Positions 1-5,215 of a DNA stretch of 5,789 nucleotides are shown here, one piece after another. The DNA is taken from positions 1 through 5,789 of the forward strand of contig CANCDA010000155.1 in the NCBI GenBank assembly GCA_947374705.1. The letters are read 5' to 3'. Under the pieces are notes generated by a model, which saw nothing but the letters and a program-made list of their open reading frames with translations, had not been told where the DNA came from and searched no databases. Origin of the DNA: Comamonadaceae bacterium. GTDB lineage: Bacteria; Pseudomonadota; Gammaproteobacteria; Burkholderiales; Burkholderiaceae_C. Within the stretch, counting starts at the first letter, position 1. Every line of letters starts with the position of its first letter. Made by a program: the position numbers and the translations under genes.

Positions 1-657
1 ACCCTGCTGGACTTGCTGGAAACCTTGCCGGTGACCCCTAGCGACCAGACACTGCCCTTTGCCTTCCCCGTGCAATGGGTCGAGAAATTCTCAGGCTCTT
101 CCGACACCTCCCAGGGTCGCCGCGTGTTCTGGGGCCGTTTGGCCACCGGTGCTGTGGCGTCCGGCCAGTCTGTCACGATCTTCCCCAGTGGGCAAAAAGC
201 CACGGTGGCCCAGGTGCTCAACCACGCGCGCCGCCCCGGTGAGGTGCAGGCAGGCCACAGCGCGGGCATTGTGTTGGACCACGAGGTAGACGTGTCGCGC
301 GGCGACTGGCTGCTGGCTGACGACCCCGCCCGAGAAGGCAGCACCCCGCAGCGTGAACTGCAAGCCACCGTCGCCTGGATGGACGACACACCGCTGGTGC
401 CTGGCCGCGTCTATTGGGCGCTGCACGGCCACCGCTGGGTCAAGGCCAAGGTCAAACGCATTACTCACAGCCTCAACATCCACACCCTGGAAGAAGAAGA
501 CGCACTGGAACTCGCCCCCAATGCCATTGGCCACATTGAGCTGGCATTGACGGAAGGCGTGCCCACTCGGCCTTTCAATCAATCGCGCCTGTTGGGCTCG
601 ATGATTTTGGTCGATGCCGCCAGCCACAAGACCGCCGGTGCCCTTTTGTTGAATTGA
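1..657 (+). CDS. cysN: Sulfate adenylyltransferase subunit 1 (CysN), C-terminal part, 5' end outside window
   Basis: The open frame enters from the left edge with no start in view and ends at TGA 655-657, giving 218 residues. It matches the second half of CysN, the EF-Tu-like GTPase subunit that with CysD makes adenosine 5'-phosphosulfate from ATP and sulfate in cytoplasmic sulfate assimilation. Visible pieces are the beta-barrel domain 2 (FPVQWVEKF, then GRLATGAVASGQSV, then SGQKATVAQV), the SRGDWLLADD segment at the domain 2/3 junction, and the C-terminal barrel ending in LLGSMILVDAASHKTAGALL. The G-domain motifs (P-loop, DxxG, NKxD) must lie upstream of the window. The protein stops after the elongation-factor-like barrels, so it is not a CysNC fusion with an APS kinase domain. 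It is probably the last gene of a cysDN-type operon. fdxA follows after 43 nt with no convincing terminator between, so read-through is possible. The family call rests on recognised sequence, not an alignment. Confidence 0.9.
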   Translation, partial: TLLDLLETLPVTPSDQTLPFAFPVQWVEKFSGSSDTSQGRRVFWGRLATGAVASGQSVTIFPSGQKATVAQVLNHARRPGEVQAGHSAGIVLDHEVDVSRGDWLLADDPAREGSTPQRELQATVAWMDDTPLVPGRVYWALHGHRWVKAKVKRITHSLNIHTLEEEDALELAPNAIGHIELALTEGVPTRPFNQSRLLGSMILVDAASHKTAGALLLN

Positions 658-700
658 AATAAAATCGAGGGCTAACACCCTCTCAGCCTAAAAGTAAAAA

Positions 701-1030
701 ATGACCCACGTCGTCACAGAATCCTGCATCCGCTGTAAATACACCGATTGCGTTGATGTTTGCCCCGTCGATTGCTTTCGCGCAGGCCCTAACTTTTTGA
801 CCATCGACCCGGACGAATGCATCGACTGCGCGGTGTGCATCCCCGAGTGCCCGGTGAACGCGATTTACGCTGAAGAAGACTTGCCTGCCGACCAGCAGCA
901 CATGATCAAGCTCAACGCTGAGTTGGCCCAACTGCCCGGCTGGAAGAGCATCACCAAACGCACCACGCCTCTGCCGGACGCAGACGAGTGGAAAGACAAA
1001 ACCGGCAAATTGCCCGAATTGCTGCGCTAA
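701..1030 (+). CDS. fdxA: Seven-iron ferredoxin FdxA ([3Fe-4S][4Fe-4S], Azotobacter FdI type)
   Basis: This 109-residue protein is a cytoplasmic low-potential electron carrier. The cysteine pattern is diagnostic. By comparison with Azotobacter vinelandii ferredoxin I, C9, C17 and C50 should hold the 3Fe-4S cluster and C21, C40, C43 and C46 the 4Fe-4S cluster. The family's extra cysteines C12 and C25 are also present. The core reads CIRCKYTDCVDVCPVDC, then DECIDCAVCIPECP. The tail after about residue 60 (NAELAQLPGW, then PLPDADEW) is the C-terminal extension typical of FdxA and absent from clostridial 2[4Fe-4S] ferredoxins. Length is normal. The ATG at 701 puts the first cysteine at the expected position; the region before it is A-rich (AAAAGTAAAAA) with no good Shine-Dalgarno. 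The reductase gene starts 21 nt downstream, so the pair is probably co-transcribed and the proteins are likely redox partners. Confidence 0.96.
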   Translation: MTHVVTESCIRCKYTDCVDVCPVDCFRAGPNFLTIDPDECIDCAVCIPECPVNAIYAEEDLPADQQHMIKLNAELAQLPGWKSITKRTTPLPDADEWKDKTGKLPELLR

Positions 1031-1051
1031 ACCGAAGGCGCTCCCAGTCCT

Positions 1052-2152
1052 ATGGAATCCAAAATCAATCAAGAAGTGATCCACACCGCCATGGCCCATG
1101 AAGGCCCGATCGAAACCGATGCCGTCATCGTGGGCGCAGGCCCCGTGGGCTTGTTCCAGGTGTTCGAGCTGGGTCTGCTGGAGATCAAAGCCCACGTCAT
1201 CGACTCACTGGCCTACCCCGGTGGCCAGCCGGTGGAGCTCTACCCCGACAAGCCGATTTACGATATCCCCGCCATCCCGGTATGCACCGGGCAGGAACTC
1301 ACCGACGCCCTGCTCAAACAGATCGAGCCCTTTGGCGCGACTTTCCACCTCGGGCAAGAGGTCACCACGGTGCAAAAGCAAGACGACGGGCGCTTCTTCA
1401 TCGAGACCTCCAAAGGCACGCAGTTCCTGACCAAAACCATCTTCATCGCCGCAGGCGTGGGGGCTTTTCAGCCGCGCACACTCAAGGTCGAAGGGCTGGA
1501 CAAGTTTGAGGGTTCGCAGATGTTTTACCGGGTCAAGAATCCGGCGGACTTTGCGGGCAAGAACCTCATCATTGCCGGCGGTGGTGATTCCGCGCTGGAC
1601 TGGGCACTGAACTTCGTCAACGAAGGCCCCAACAAGGCCGAGAGCGTCATCCTGATCCACCGCCGCGACGGCTTCAAGGCTGCACCCGCCAATGTGGCCA
1701 AGATGCACAAGTTGTGCGAAGACTACGAGATGCAGTTCATCGTCGGCCAGATCACCGGCTATGAGGAGAAAGACGGCAAGCTCACGGGGGCAAAGGTCAC
1801 CGGCGCGGACGGCGTCACCCGTGTGGTGCCGATGGACGTGCTGCTGGTGTTTTTTGGTCTGTCGCCCAAGCTCGGCCCCATCGCCCACTGGGGTCTGGAG
1901 ATCGAGCGCAAGCAGCTTAAGGTGGACACCGAGAAGTTTTCCACTAACATACCGGGCATTTTTGCCGTGGGTGACATCAACACCTATCCCGGCAAGAAAA
2001 AACTCATTCTCTCGGGCTTCCATGAATGCGCCCTGGCCGCTTTTGGGGCCGTGTCCATCATCTTCCCCGAGAAGAAGGTTTTTCTGCAATACACCACCAC
2101 CAGCCCGAAATTGCACAAGGTGCTGGGCGTGGAATCGCCAGTGTTTGATTGA
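1052..2152 (+). CDS. Ferredoxin--NADP+ reductase, thioredoxin-reductase-like (FNR2/YumC type)
   Basis: This 366-residue FAD- and NADPH-dependent flavoprotein moves electrons between NADPH and ferredoxin. The FAD-binding dinucleotide motif GAGPVG is at 28-33. A PGGQ segment lies at 56-59, followed by LYPDKPIYDIPA. The second nucleotide motif AGGGDSALDWA (175-185) and HRRDGFKA (203-210) bind NADPH. FAVGDIN (304-310) is the C-terminal FAD contact. Its only cysteines are C78, C222 and C326, so the CxxC disulfide of true thioredoxin reductases is missing, which supports a ferredoxin reductase. The C-terminal tail after residue 340 (TTTSPKLHKVLG) is typical of this family. The start is uncertain: ATG 1052 has GAAGG 13 nt upstream, while ATG 1091 (MAHEGPIETDA) would give 353 residues, closer to usual family starts. 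It lies directly behind fdxA, its likely partner. A stop-codon hairpin and an intrinsic terminator follow. Confidence 0.93.
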   Translation: MESKINQEVIHTAMAHEGPIETDAVIVGAGPVGLFQVFELGLLEIKAHVIDSLAYPGGQPVELYPDKPIYDIPAIPVCTGQELTDALLKQIEPFGATFHLGQEVTTVQKQDDGRFFIETSKGTQFLTKTIFIAAGVGAFQPRTLKVEGLDKFEGSQMFYRVKNPADFAGKNLIIAGGGDSALDWALNFVNEGPNKAESVILIHRRDGFKAAPANVAKMHKLCEDYEMQFIVGQITGYEEKDGKLTGAKVTGADGVTRVVPMDVLLVFFGLSPKLGPIAHWGLEIERKQLKVDTEKFSTNIPGIFAVGDINTYPGKKKLILSGFHECALAAFGAVSIIFPEKKVFLQYTTTSPKLHKVLGVESPVFD

Positions 2153-2164
2153 ACACAATCAAAC
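2143..2164 (+). repeat. Perfect 9-bp inverted repeat spanning the reductase stop codon
   Basis: Arms GTTTGATTG (2143-2151) and CAATCAAAC (2156-2164) are exactly complementary around the loop AACA. The stop codon TGA (2150-2152) sits at the apex. No T-run follows directly, so by itself it is not an intrinsic terminator. It may protect the mRNA 3' end or act with the terminator 17 nt downstream; both roles are inference. Confidence 0.55.
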
Positions 2165-2180
2165 TTCAGCCCATTAAGTG

Positions 2181-2207
2181 AGCCCGCATCCTGCGGGCTT
2201 TTTCTTT
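2181..2207 (+). terminator. Rho-independent terminator of the fdxA-reductase operon
   Basis: A GC-rich 8-bp stem, AGCCCGCA (2181-2188) pairing with TGCGGGCT (2192-2199) over the loop TCC, runs directly into a T-rich tail (TTTTT at 2199-2203, C, TTT). It lies 29 nt after the reductase stop codon and insulates the toxin-antitoxin promoter that follows. Confidence 0.9.
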
Positions 2208-2231
2208 CTCACAGATTTATTTTTTTGAGAA

Positions 2232-2261
2232 TTGACGCTCATATGCCTAAATTGGCATAAT
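2232..2261 (+). promoter_or_regulatory. Predicted sigma-70 promoter of the toxin-antitoxin operon
   Basis: A -35 box TTGACG (2232-2237, 5 of 6 to consensus) and a -10 box CATAAT (2256-2261, 5 of 6) are separated by 18 bp. An AT-rich tract with seven T's (2216-2226) lies just upstream and could act as an UP element. Initiation 6-8 nt past the -10 would fall at about 2267-2269, on the toxin ATG. The promoter sits just after the upstream operon's terminator, which fits independent expression of the module. Confidence 0.65.
2242..2259 (+). promoter_or_regulatory. Candidate operator for antitoxin autorepression
   Basis: A perfect inverted repeat TATGCC-N6-GGCATA (spacer TAAATT) lies between the -35 and -10 boxes and covers the first four bases of the -10. 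A dyad of this size and place is what an XRE-family antitoxin dimer, alone or with its toxin, would be expected to bind to shut off its own promoter. ATTGA (2231-2235) and TCAAT (2261-2265) form a further outer pair, but with a slightly different centre. Binding is inference. Confidence 0.6.
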
Positions 2262-2268
2262 CAATACC

Positions 2269-2646
2269 ATGTCAAAGCAATCCCGCAAACCCCTCAAATG
2301 GGTTGGCTCAGCCAAACGCGATCTGGATGCGATGCCCGAAGATGTCAAAGACGTTTTTGGGCATGCCATCGACATGGCCCAAGCTGGTGCCAAACATCAG
2401 GATGCCAAGCCCTTGAGCGGGTTTGGATCGGCAGGCGTGTTAGAAGTGGTTGAAGATTTTCGCAGCGACACCTACCGCGCCGTCTACACAGTGAAGTTTG
2501 CGGGTTGGGTTTATGTCTTGCATTGTTTTCAGAAAAAATCAAAAACCGGCATCAAAACGCCCAAGGAAGACATGGAATTGATTACCACCCGACTGAAGGC
2601 TGCAAAGCAAAATTACGAAACCTGGTTGGCACAGCAAGGAGAATGA
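2269..2646 (+). CDS. Gp49/HigB-like (Tad-like) toxin of a type II toxin-antitoxin module
   Basis: This 125-residue basic protein belongs to the phage-derived Gp49-like family (DUF891/COG4679) of the RelE/HigB superfamily. Characterised members are toxins that act on mRNA, often at the ribosome. Family features in order are KPLKWVGSAKRDL (7-19), DAKPLSGFGSAGVLEVVED (45-63), the strand DTYRAVYTVKF (67-77), and the C-terminal FQKKSKTGIKTPKEDMELI (87-105). R70 and the lysines in FQKKSK are the likely RNA-contacting residues by analogy with RelE-type toxins. Length is normal. The ATG at 2269 is the only start that keeps the N-terminal motif; no Shine-Dalgarno precedes it and the predicted transcript begins at about this base. 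It is first in the operon, and its stop lies 2 nt before the preferred start of the antitoxin. Toxin-first order is typical of HigBA and Tad-Ata pairs. Activity was not assessed; the gene appears intact. Confidence 0.88.
   Translation: MSKQSRKPLKWVGSAKRDLDAMPEDVKDVFGHAIDMAQAGAKHQDAKPLSGFGSAGVLEVVEDFRSDTYRAVYTVKFAGWVYVLHCFQKKSKTGIKTPKEDMELITTRLKAAKQNYETWLAQQGE
2636..2642 (+). promoter_or_regulatory. Ribosome binding site of the antitoxin
   Basis: AAGGAGA ends directly before an ATG at 2643 but lies about 7 nt before the ATG at 2649. That spacing favours 2649 as the antitoxin start. It is the strongest Shine-Dalgarno seen in the module and contrasts with the toxin, which has none; this would favour antitoxin synthesis. 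Confidence 0.75.
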
Positions 2647-2648
2647 TC

Positions 2649-2984
2649 ATGAGCCTCAAAGACACCGAAATTACCGTGACAGAAGGCAGCACCAATGTCT
2701 ATGCTGATTTGGGCTATGCCGATGCCGCCGAGATGCAACGCAAGTCCCAGCTCGCAGGCGAGGTTGCACGGGCGATCAAGGCGCGCCGTTTGACCCAAGC
2801 AGACGCTGCTTCATTGCTTGGCATCGACCAGTCAAAAATCTCGCGCATCACACGCGGCCAGTTCCGTGGCGTCAGCGAAGCCAAATTGCTGGAGCTGGTT
2901 ACTAAGTTAGGGCGCGATGTGAAGATCGTCGTGGGGCCAGTGCGTCGGCGCACTGGCAAGATAGAACTGGAATTTGCCGTCTAG
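2649..2984 (+). CDS. XRE-family helix-turn-helix antitoxin (HTH_37/Ata-like)
   Basis: This 111-residue protein is the DNA-binding antitoxin partner of the preceding toxin. The N-terminal segment with NVYADLGYADAAEMQRK (16-32) is the characteristic lead-in of HTH_37-type antitoxins. The helix-turn-helix core follows at roughly 36-88: LTQADAASLLGID (48-60), the probable recognition helix QSKISRITRG (61-70), then LLELVTKLGRDVKIVV (80-95). The basic tail VRRRTGK (98-104) is followed by a short hydrophobic end. It should bind and neutralise the toxin and repress the module's promoter, probably at the palindrome at 2242-2259 (inference). A start at 2643 would overlap the toxin stop (ATGA) and add two residues, but the Shine-Dalgarno spacing favours 2649. 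The 3' end carries two strong inverted repeats. The stop lies only 26 nt from the convergent thiD stop. Confidence 0.9.
   Translation: MSLKDTEITVTEGSTNVYADLGYADAAEMQRKSQLAGEVARAIKARRLTQADAASLLGIDQSKISRITRGQFRGVSEAKLLELVTKLGRDVKIVVGPVRRRTGKIELEFAV
2936..2957 (+). repeat. Perfect 9-bp hairpin inside the antitoxin 3' coding region
   Basis: GCCAGTGCG (2936-2944) and CGCACTGGC (2949-2957) pair exactly over the four-base loop TCGG. The stem falls within the codons for GPVRRRTGK near the protein's C-terminus. No T-run follows, so a terminator is unlikely; an effect on mRNA stability or translation is possible but unproven. It could also be chance in GC-rich coding sequence. Confidence 0.5.
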
Positions 2985-2997
2985 TGGCTTTCCAGTT
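2965..2997 (+). repeat. Inverted repeat spanning the antitoxin stop codon at the convergent junction
   Basis: Arms AACTGGAA (2965-2972) and TTCCAGTT (2990-2997) are perfectly complementary, with an inner GCC/GGC pairing (2976-2978 with 2986-2988). The antitoxin stop (2982-2984) is in the loop. The dyad reads the same from either side, so it could end or protect transcripts from both the module and thiD. A U-tract is lacking on both strands, so the call as a terminator is weak. Confidence 0.4.
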
Positions 2998-3010
2998 AAT
3001 GGCGCTTTAT

Positions 3011-3883
3011 CTAGTTAAGAATAGTCTTGAGGGACTGCATCGGCCTTGGCGCATAGCCGTGGTTCAATGGCCCATGACCATGACCGGTTTGAACATTCGC
3101 ACCAGCAGCAATCGCGTCCAGCACAAAGCTGCGGGCTTGCGTCACAGACTGTGCCAAGTCCAGACCCAGCGCCAAGTGGGCGGCGATGGCCGAGGACAGG
3201 GTGCAGCCCGTGCCGTGCACGTTGCGGCTGTCAATGCGTTGGGATGCCAGCCGCAAAGATGCTTGCCCAGGTTGAGCCAGCACGTCCACGACTTCATTGC
3301 CTTGCAGATGCCCGCCTTTGAGCAGCACGGCTTGAGCCCCCAAGGCCAGCAGCGCCTGGGCCGCCGTTTCCAATTCCTCGATGCCTGTGATGTTTCGATT
3401 CAGCAGCAGCTCGGCCTCGTCCAGGTTCGGGGTGATCACGCTGGCCAAACCAAACAGTTCATCGACCAGCACCTTGACCGCGTCCCGAGCAATCAGCGCA
3501 TCACCACTGGTGGCGACCATCACCGGGTCCAGCACCACGTTAGGCAGGCGGTAATGGCGAATGGCCCAGGCCACGACTTGCACCACCTCAGCCGAATGCA
3601 GCATGCCGATCTTCACGGCATCCACGCCAATGTCTTCCACCACCGCCTGAATTTGCGCCTTCAGCATCTCGGGCGGCACGCCGTGAATGGCGCGTACACC
3701 CACCGTGTTTTGCGCGGTGATAGCGGTGATGGCTGTCATGCCAAAGCAGCCCAGGGCCGAGAAGGTTTTGAGATCAGCCTGAATGCCCGCGCCGCCACCG
3801 CTGTCGGAGCCTGCGATGGACAAAATTCGGGGGTAATGCGCCGTGCGCGCTGGGCTCTGTTTAGCGTCGGTAATGGGGTTCAT
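3011..3883 (-). CDS. thiD: Hydroxymethylpyrimidine/phosphomethylpyrimidine kinase ThiD
   Basis: This 290-residue cytoplasmic enzyme phosphorylates 4-amino-5-hydroxymethyl-2-methylpyrimidine (HMP) twice to HMP pyrophosphate, the pyrimidine half of thiamine. It is a ribokinase-fold kinase. The N-terminal IAGSDSGGGAGIQADLKT (23-40) binds the pyrimidine. Other family motifs are MTAITAITAQNT (49-60), LDPVMVATSGD (118-128), TPNLDEAELL (151-160), KGGH (189-192) and the anion-hole/catalytic segment HGTGCTLSSAIAA (223-235) with C227. The end carries the usual GHGHGPLNHGY (267-277). It is slightly longer than many ThiD proteins because of about 17 leading residues. Start ATG is the complement of 3881-3883; no clear Shine-Dalgarno precedes it. 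It is divergent from thiO with only 17-23 nt between start codons and convergent with the antitoxin gene, so it is separated in orientation from the thiOSG genes it serves. Confidence 0.95.
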   Translation of the reverse strand: MNPITDAKQSPARTAHYPRILSIAGSDSGGGAGIQADLKTFSALGCFGMTAITAITAQNTVGVRAIHGVPPEMLKAQIQAVVEDIGVDAVKIGMLHSAEVVQVVAWAIRHYRLPNVVLDPVMVATSGDALIARDAVKVLVDELFGLASVITPNLDEAELLLNRNITGIEELETAAQALLALGAQAVLLKGGHLQGNEVVDVLAQPGQASLRLASQRIDSRNVHGTGCTLSSAIAAHLALGLDLAQSVTQARSFVLDAIAAGANVQTGHGHGPLNHGYAPRPMQSLKTILN

Positions 3884-3894
3884 GGTGAAAATTA

Positions 3895-3898
3895 TGAG
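3895..3898 (+). promoter_or_regulatory. Ribosome binding site deciding the thiO start
   Basis: GAGG at 3895-3898 is 2 nt from the ATG at 3901 but 8 nt from the ATG at 3907. The second spacing is normal, so 3907 is preferred. Confidence 0.55.
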
Positions 3899-3906
3899 GC
3901 ATGCGC

Positions 3907-5004
3907 ATGAGCAGCACCTGCGTCGTGTTGGGTGCGGGTCTGATGGGCCGCTTGCTGGCCTGGCAACTGGCTCGTCAAGGCCACCGCGTTGACCTGTATG
4001 ACGCTAGCGGGCCGGACGCGCAAGGCTCAGCCGCCCGCGTAGCCGCCGCTATGCTGGCCCCGCTGGCCGAGTCGGCCATTACCGAGGCCAGTGTCGTCAA
4101 GATGGGGCATTACGCCCTGCGCCGCTGGCCCGAGTTGCTGGCACAACTCTCAACGCCCGTGTTCTTCCAGCAAGAAGGCACGCTGATTCTTTGGCACCGG
4201 CAAGATGCGGCCGAGGCCTCGCGCTTTAGCCGTCAGCTGCAAGTCACCTCTGAAAAAATTCCCACACTCGGTCATGCACAGTCGTTGGACGCCGCAGCCG
4301 TTGCCCAGCTTGAGCCGAGTCTGGGCATGCGCTTCACCCAAGGCCTGTACCTACCGGGTGAAGGCCAGTTGGACAACCGGCAATTGCTGGCCGCGCTACG
4401 GCACGAGCTGGAGTCGCTGAGGTCTGTCCATTTGCACTGGAACAGCCCGCGTTCACTGGACGACTTCCAGGCTGGAGCGAAGGGCCAAGCCGACTGGGTA
4501 TTCGATTGCCGGGGCTTGGGCGCACGCGCGCAATGGGCAGGCCTGCGCGGCGTGCGGGGTGAGGTGGCGCGTGTGCACGCTCCTGAGGTCACTCTGCGCC
4601 GCCCCACCCGCCTCATTCACCCGCGCTACCCGCTCTACATCGCGCCCAAGCCTGACAACGTGTTTGTCATTGGGGCCACCGAGATCGAGAGCGAAGACAT
4701 GTCCCCGCCGAGCGTGCGCTCCACGCTGGAGCTGCTCAGCGCGGCCTACTCGGTGCACAGCGGTTTTGCCGAGGCGCGTATTCTGGAAATCGCCACCCAG
4801 TGCCGCCCTACCTTGCCGGACAATTTGCCCGCCATTTGCCAGATCGGCCCGCGCGTGCTGCAAATCAACGGCCTGTACCGCCACGGTTTTATGATCTCGC
4901 CTGCCGTGCTGGACGTGGTGCTGGAATTGGTGACCACACACGGCTCAACGCTGGCCCCACAATTTCCCCTCTCCATTGAATTTTTCGAACCGACCCAAGC
5001 CTGA
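3907..5004 (+). CDS. thiO: Glycine oxidase ThiO (FAD-dependent)
   Basis: From ATG 3907 this is a 365-residue flavoprotein of the D-amino-acid-oxidase/DadA fold. ThiO oxidises glycine to iminoacetate (dehydroglycine), which ThiG uses for the thiazole ring, with O2 as electron acceptor and H2O2 as by-product. Numbered from the alternative ATG at 3901, it has the Rossmann FAD motif VVLGAGLMG (8-16), ARVAAAMLAPLAE (45-57), which corresponds to the ThiO AAAGMLAP segment, and GEGQLDNR (153-160). These are followed by GVRGEVARV (217-225), YIAPK (246-250), VIGATEIES (256-264), RPTLPDNLP (302-310) and GLYRHGFMISP (324-334). R302 and R327 lie where ThiO proteins use arginines to hold the glycine carboxylate. 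No transmembrane or signal sequence is seen. It heads the thiO-thiS-thiG operon; thiS begins 4 nt after its stop. No TPP riboswitch is visible upstream. A generic DadA-type oxidase is the alternative, but context and motifs favour ThiO. Confidence 0.92.
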   Translation: MSSTCVVLGAGLMGRLLAWQLARQGHRVDLYDASGPDAQGSAARVAAAMLAPLAESAITEASVVKMGHYALRRWPELLAQLSTPVFFQQEGTLILWHRQDAAEASRFSRQLQVTSEKIPTLGHAQSLDAAAVAQLEPSLGMRFTQGLYLPGEGQLDNRQLLAALRHELESLRSVHLHWNSPRSLDDFQAGAKGQADWVFDCRGLGARAQWAGLRGVRGEVARVHAPEVTLRRPTRLIHPRYPLYIAPKPDNVFVIGATEIESEDMSPPSVRSTLELLSAAYSVHSGFAEARILEIATQCRPTLPDNLPAICQIGPRVLQINGLYRHGFMISPAVLDVVLELVTTHGSTLAPQFPLSIEFFEPTQA

Positions 5005-5008
5005 GCCC

Positions 5009-5206
5009 ATGCAAGTTTTCATCAACAAAACCGCCCATGAGATGGCCCAAGGTGCCACGCTGGCCGATGCCGTGGCCTTGCTCCAAGCCCGCCCGCCCTT
5101 TGCCGCCGCCGTGAACCTACAGTTCGTGCCCAACACCCAGTACGCCCAGCGTTTGTTGGTCGCAGGGGATCGCATCGACATCATCCTGCCCGTCACAGGC
5201 GGCTAG
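5009..5206 (+). CDS. thiS: Sulfur carrier protein ThiS
   Basis: This 65-residue ubiquitin-like protein carries the sulfur for the thiamine thiazole. It ends in VTGG, the essential diglycine tail that ThiF adenylates and that becomes a thiocarboxylate, which is then used by ThiG. The middle has the usual GATLADAVALL (15-25), and the terminal stretch GDRIDIILPVTGG (53-65) is typical of the family. The ATG at 5009 is chosen because it gives the MQVFINK start usual for ThiS; the frame stays open upstream to an ATG at 4976 but that would overlap thiO. It starts 4 nt after the thiO stop with no clear Shine-Dalgarno, so translation is probably coupled to thiO. thiG begins 9 nt after its stop. Confidence 0.95.
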   Translation: MQVFINKTAHEMAQGATLADAVALLQARPPFAAAVNLQFVPNTQYAQRLLVAGDRIDIILPVTGG

Positions 5207-5215
5207 ACTAGTCCC

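Noticed and set aside
667..682. Short inverted repeat GAGGG-N6-CCCTC between cysN and fdxA as a possible terminator
   Set aside because: Only a 5-bp stem and followed by TCAGCC rather than a T-run; too weak to call.
649..700. AT-rich stretch after cysN as an fdxA promoter (TTGAAA at 654-659, TAAAAT at 660-665)
   Set aside because: The boxes are adjacent, not 16-18 bp apart, and no other properly spaced pair was found.
91..1195. Two minus-strand open frames (91-678 and 683-1195) opposite cysN and fdxA
   Set aside because: Both are antisense shadows of clearly recognised genes and have no domain motifs or ribosome sites.
1205..2158. Open frame of 317 codons on the minus strand
   Set aside because: Fully antisense to the ferredoxin reductase, with no family features; a by-product of codon bias.
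2985..3018. Imperfect direct repeat (TGGC...TTTCCAGTTAA and TGGCGCTTTATCTAGTTAA) as an insertion target duplication
   Set aside because: The copies differ in length and sequence, both lie on the same side of the toxin-antitoxin module, and no matching copy is present on its left side.
3840..3906. TPP riboswitch upstream of thiO
   Set aside because: No room between thiD and thiO, and the conserved CTGAGA and ACCTGAT-type segments are not seen on either strand nearby.
2984..3910. Open frame of 308 codons on the plus strand, beginning with GTG at the antitoxin stop
   Set aside because: It lies antisense to thiD over nearly its whole length, is rich in His/Gln/Arg as expected from reading the complement of GC-biased codons, and shows no recognisable domain, while thiD has all its family motifs.
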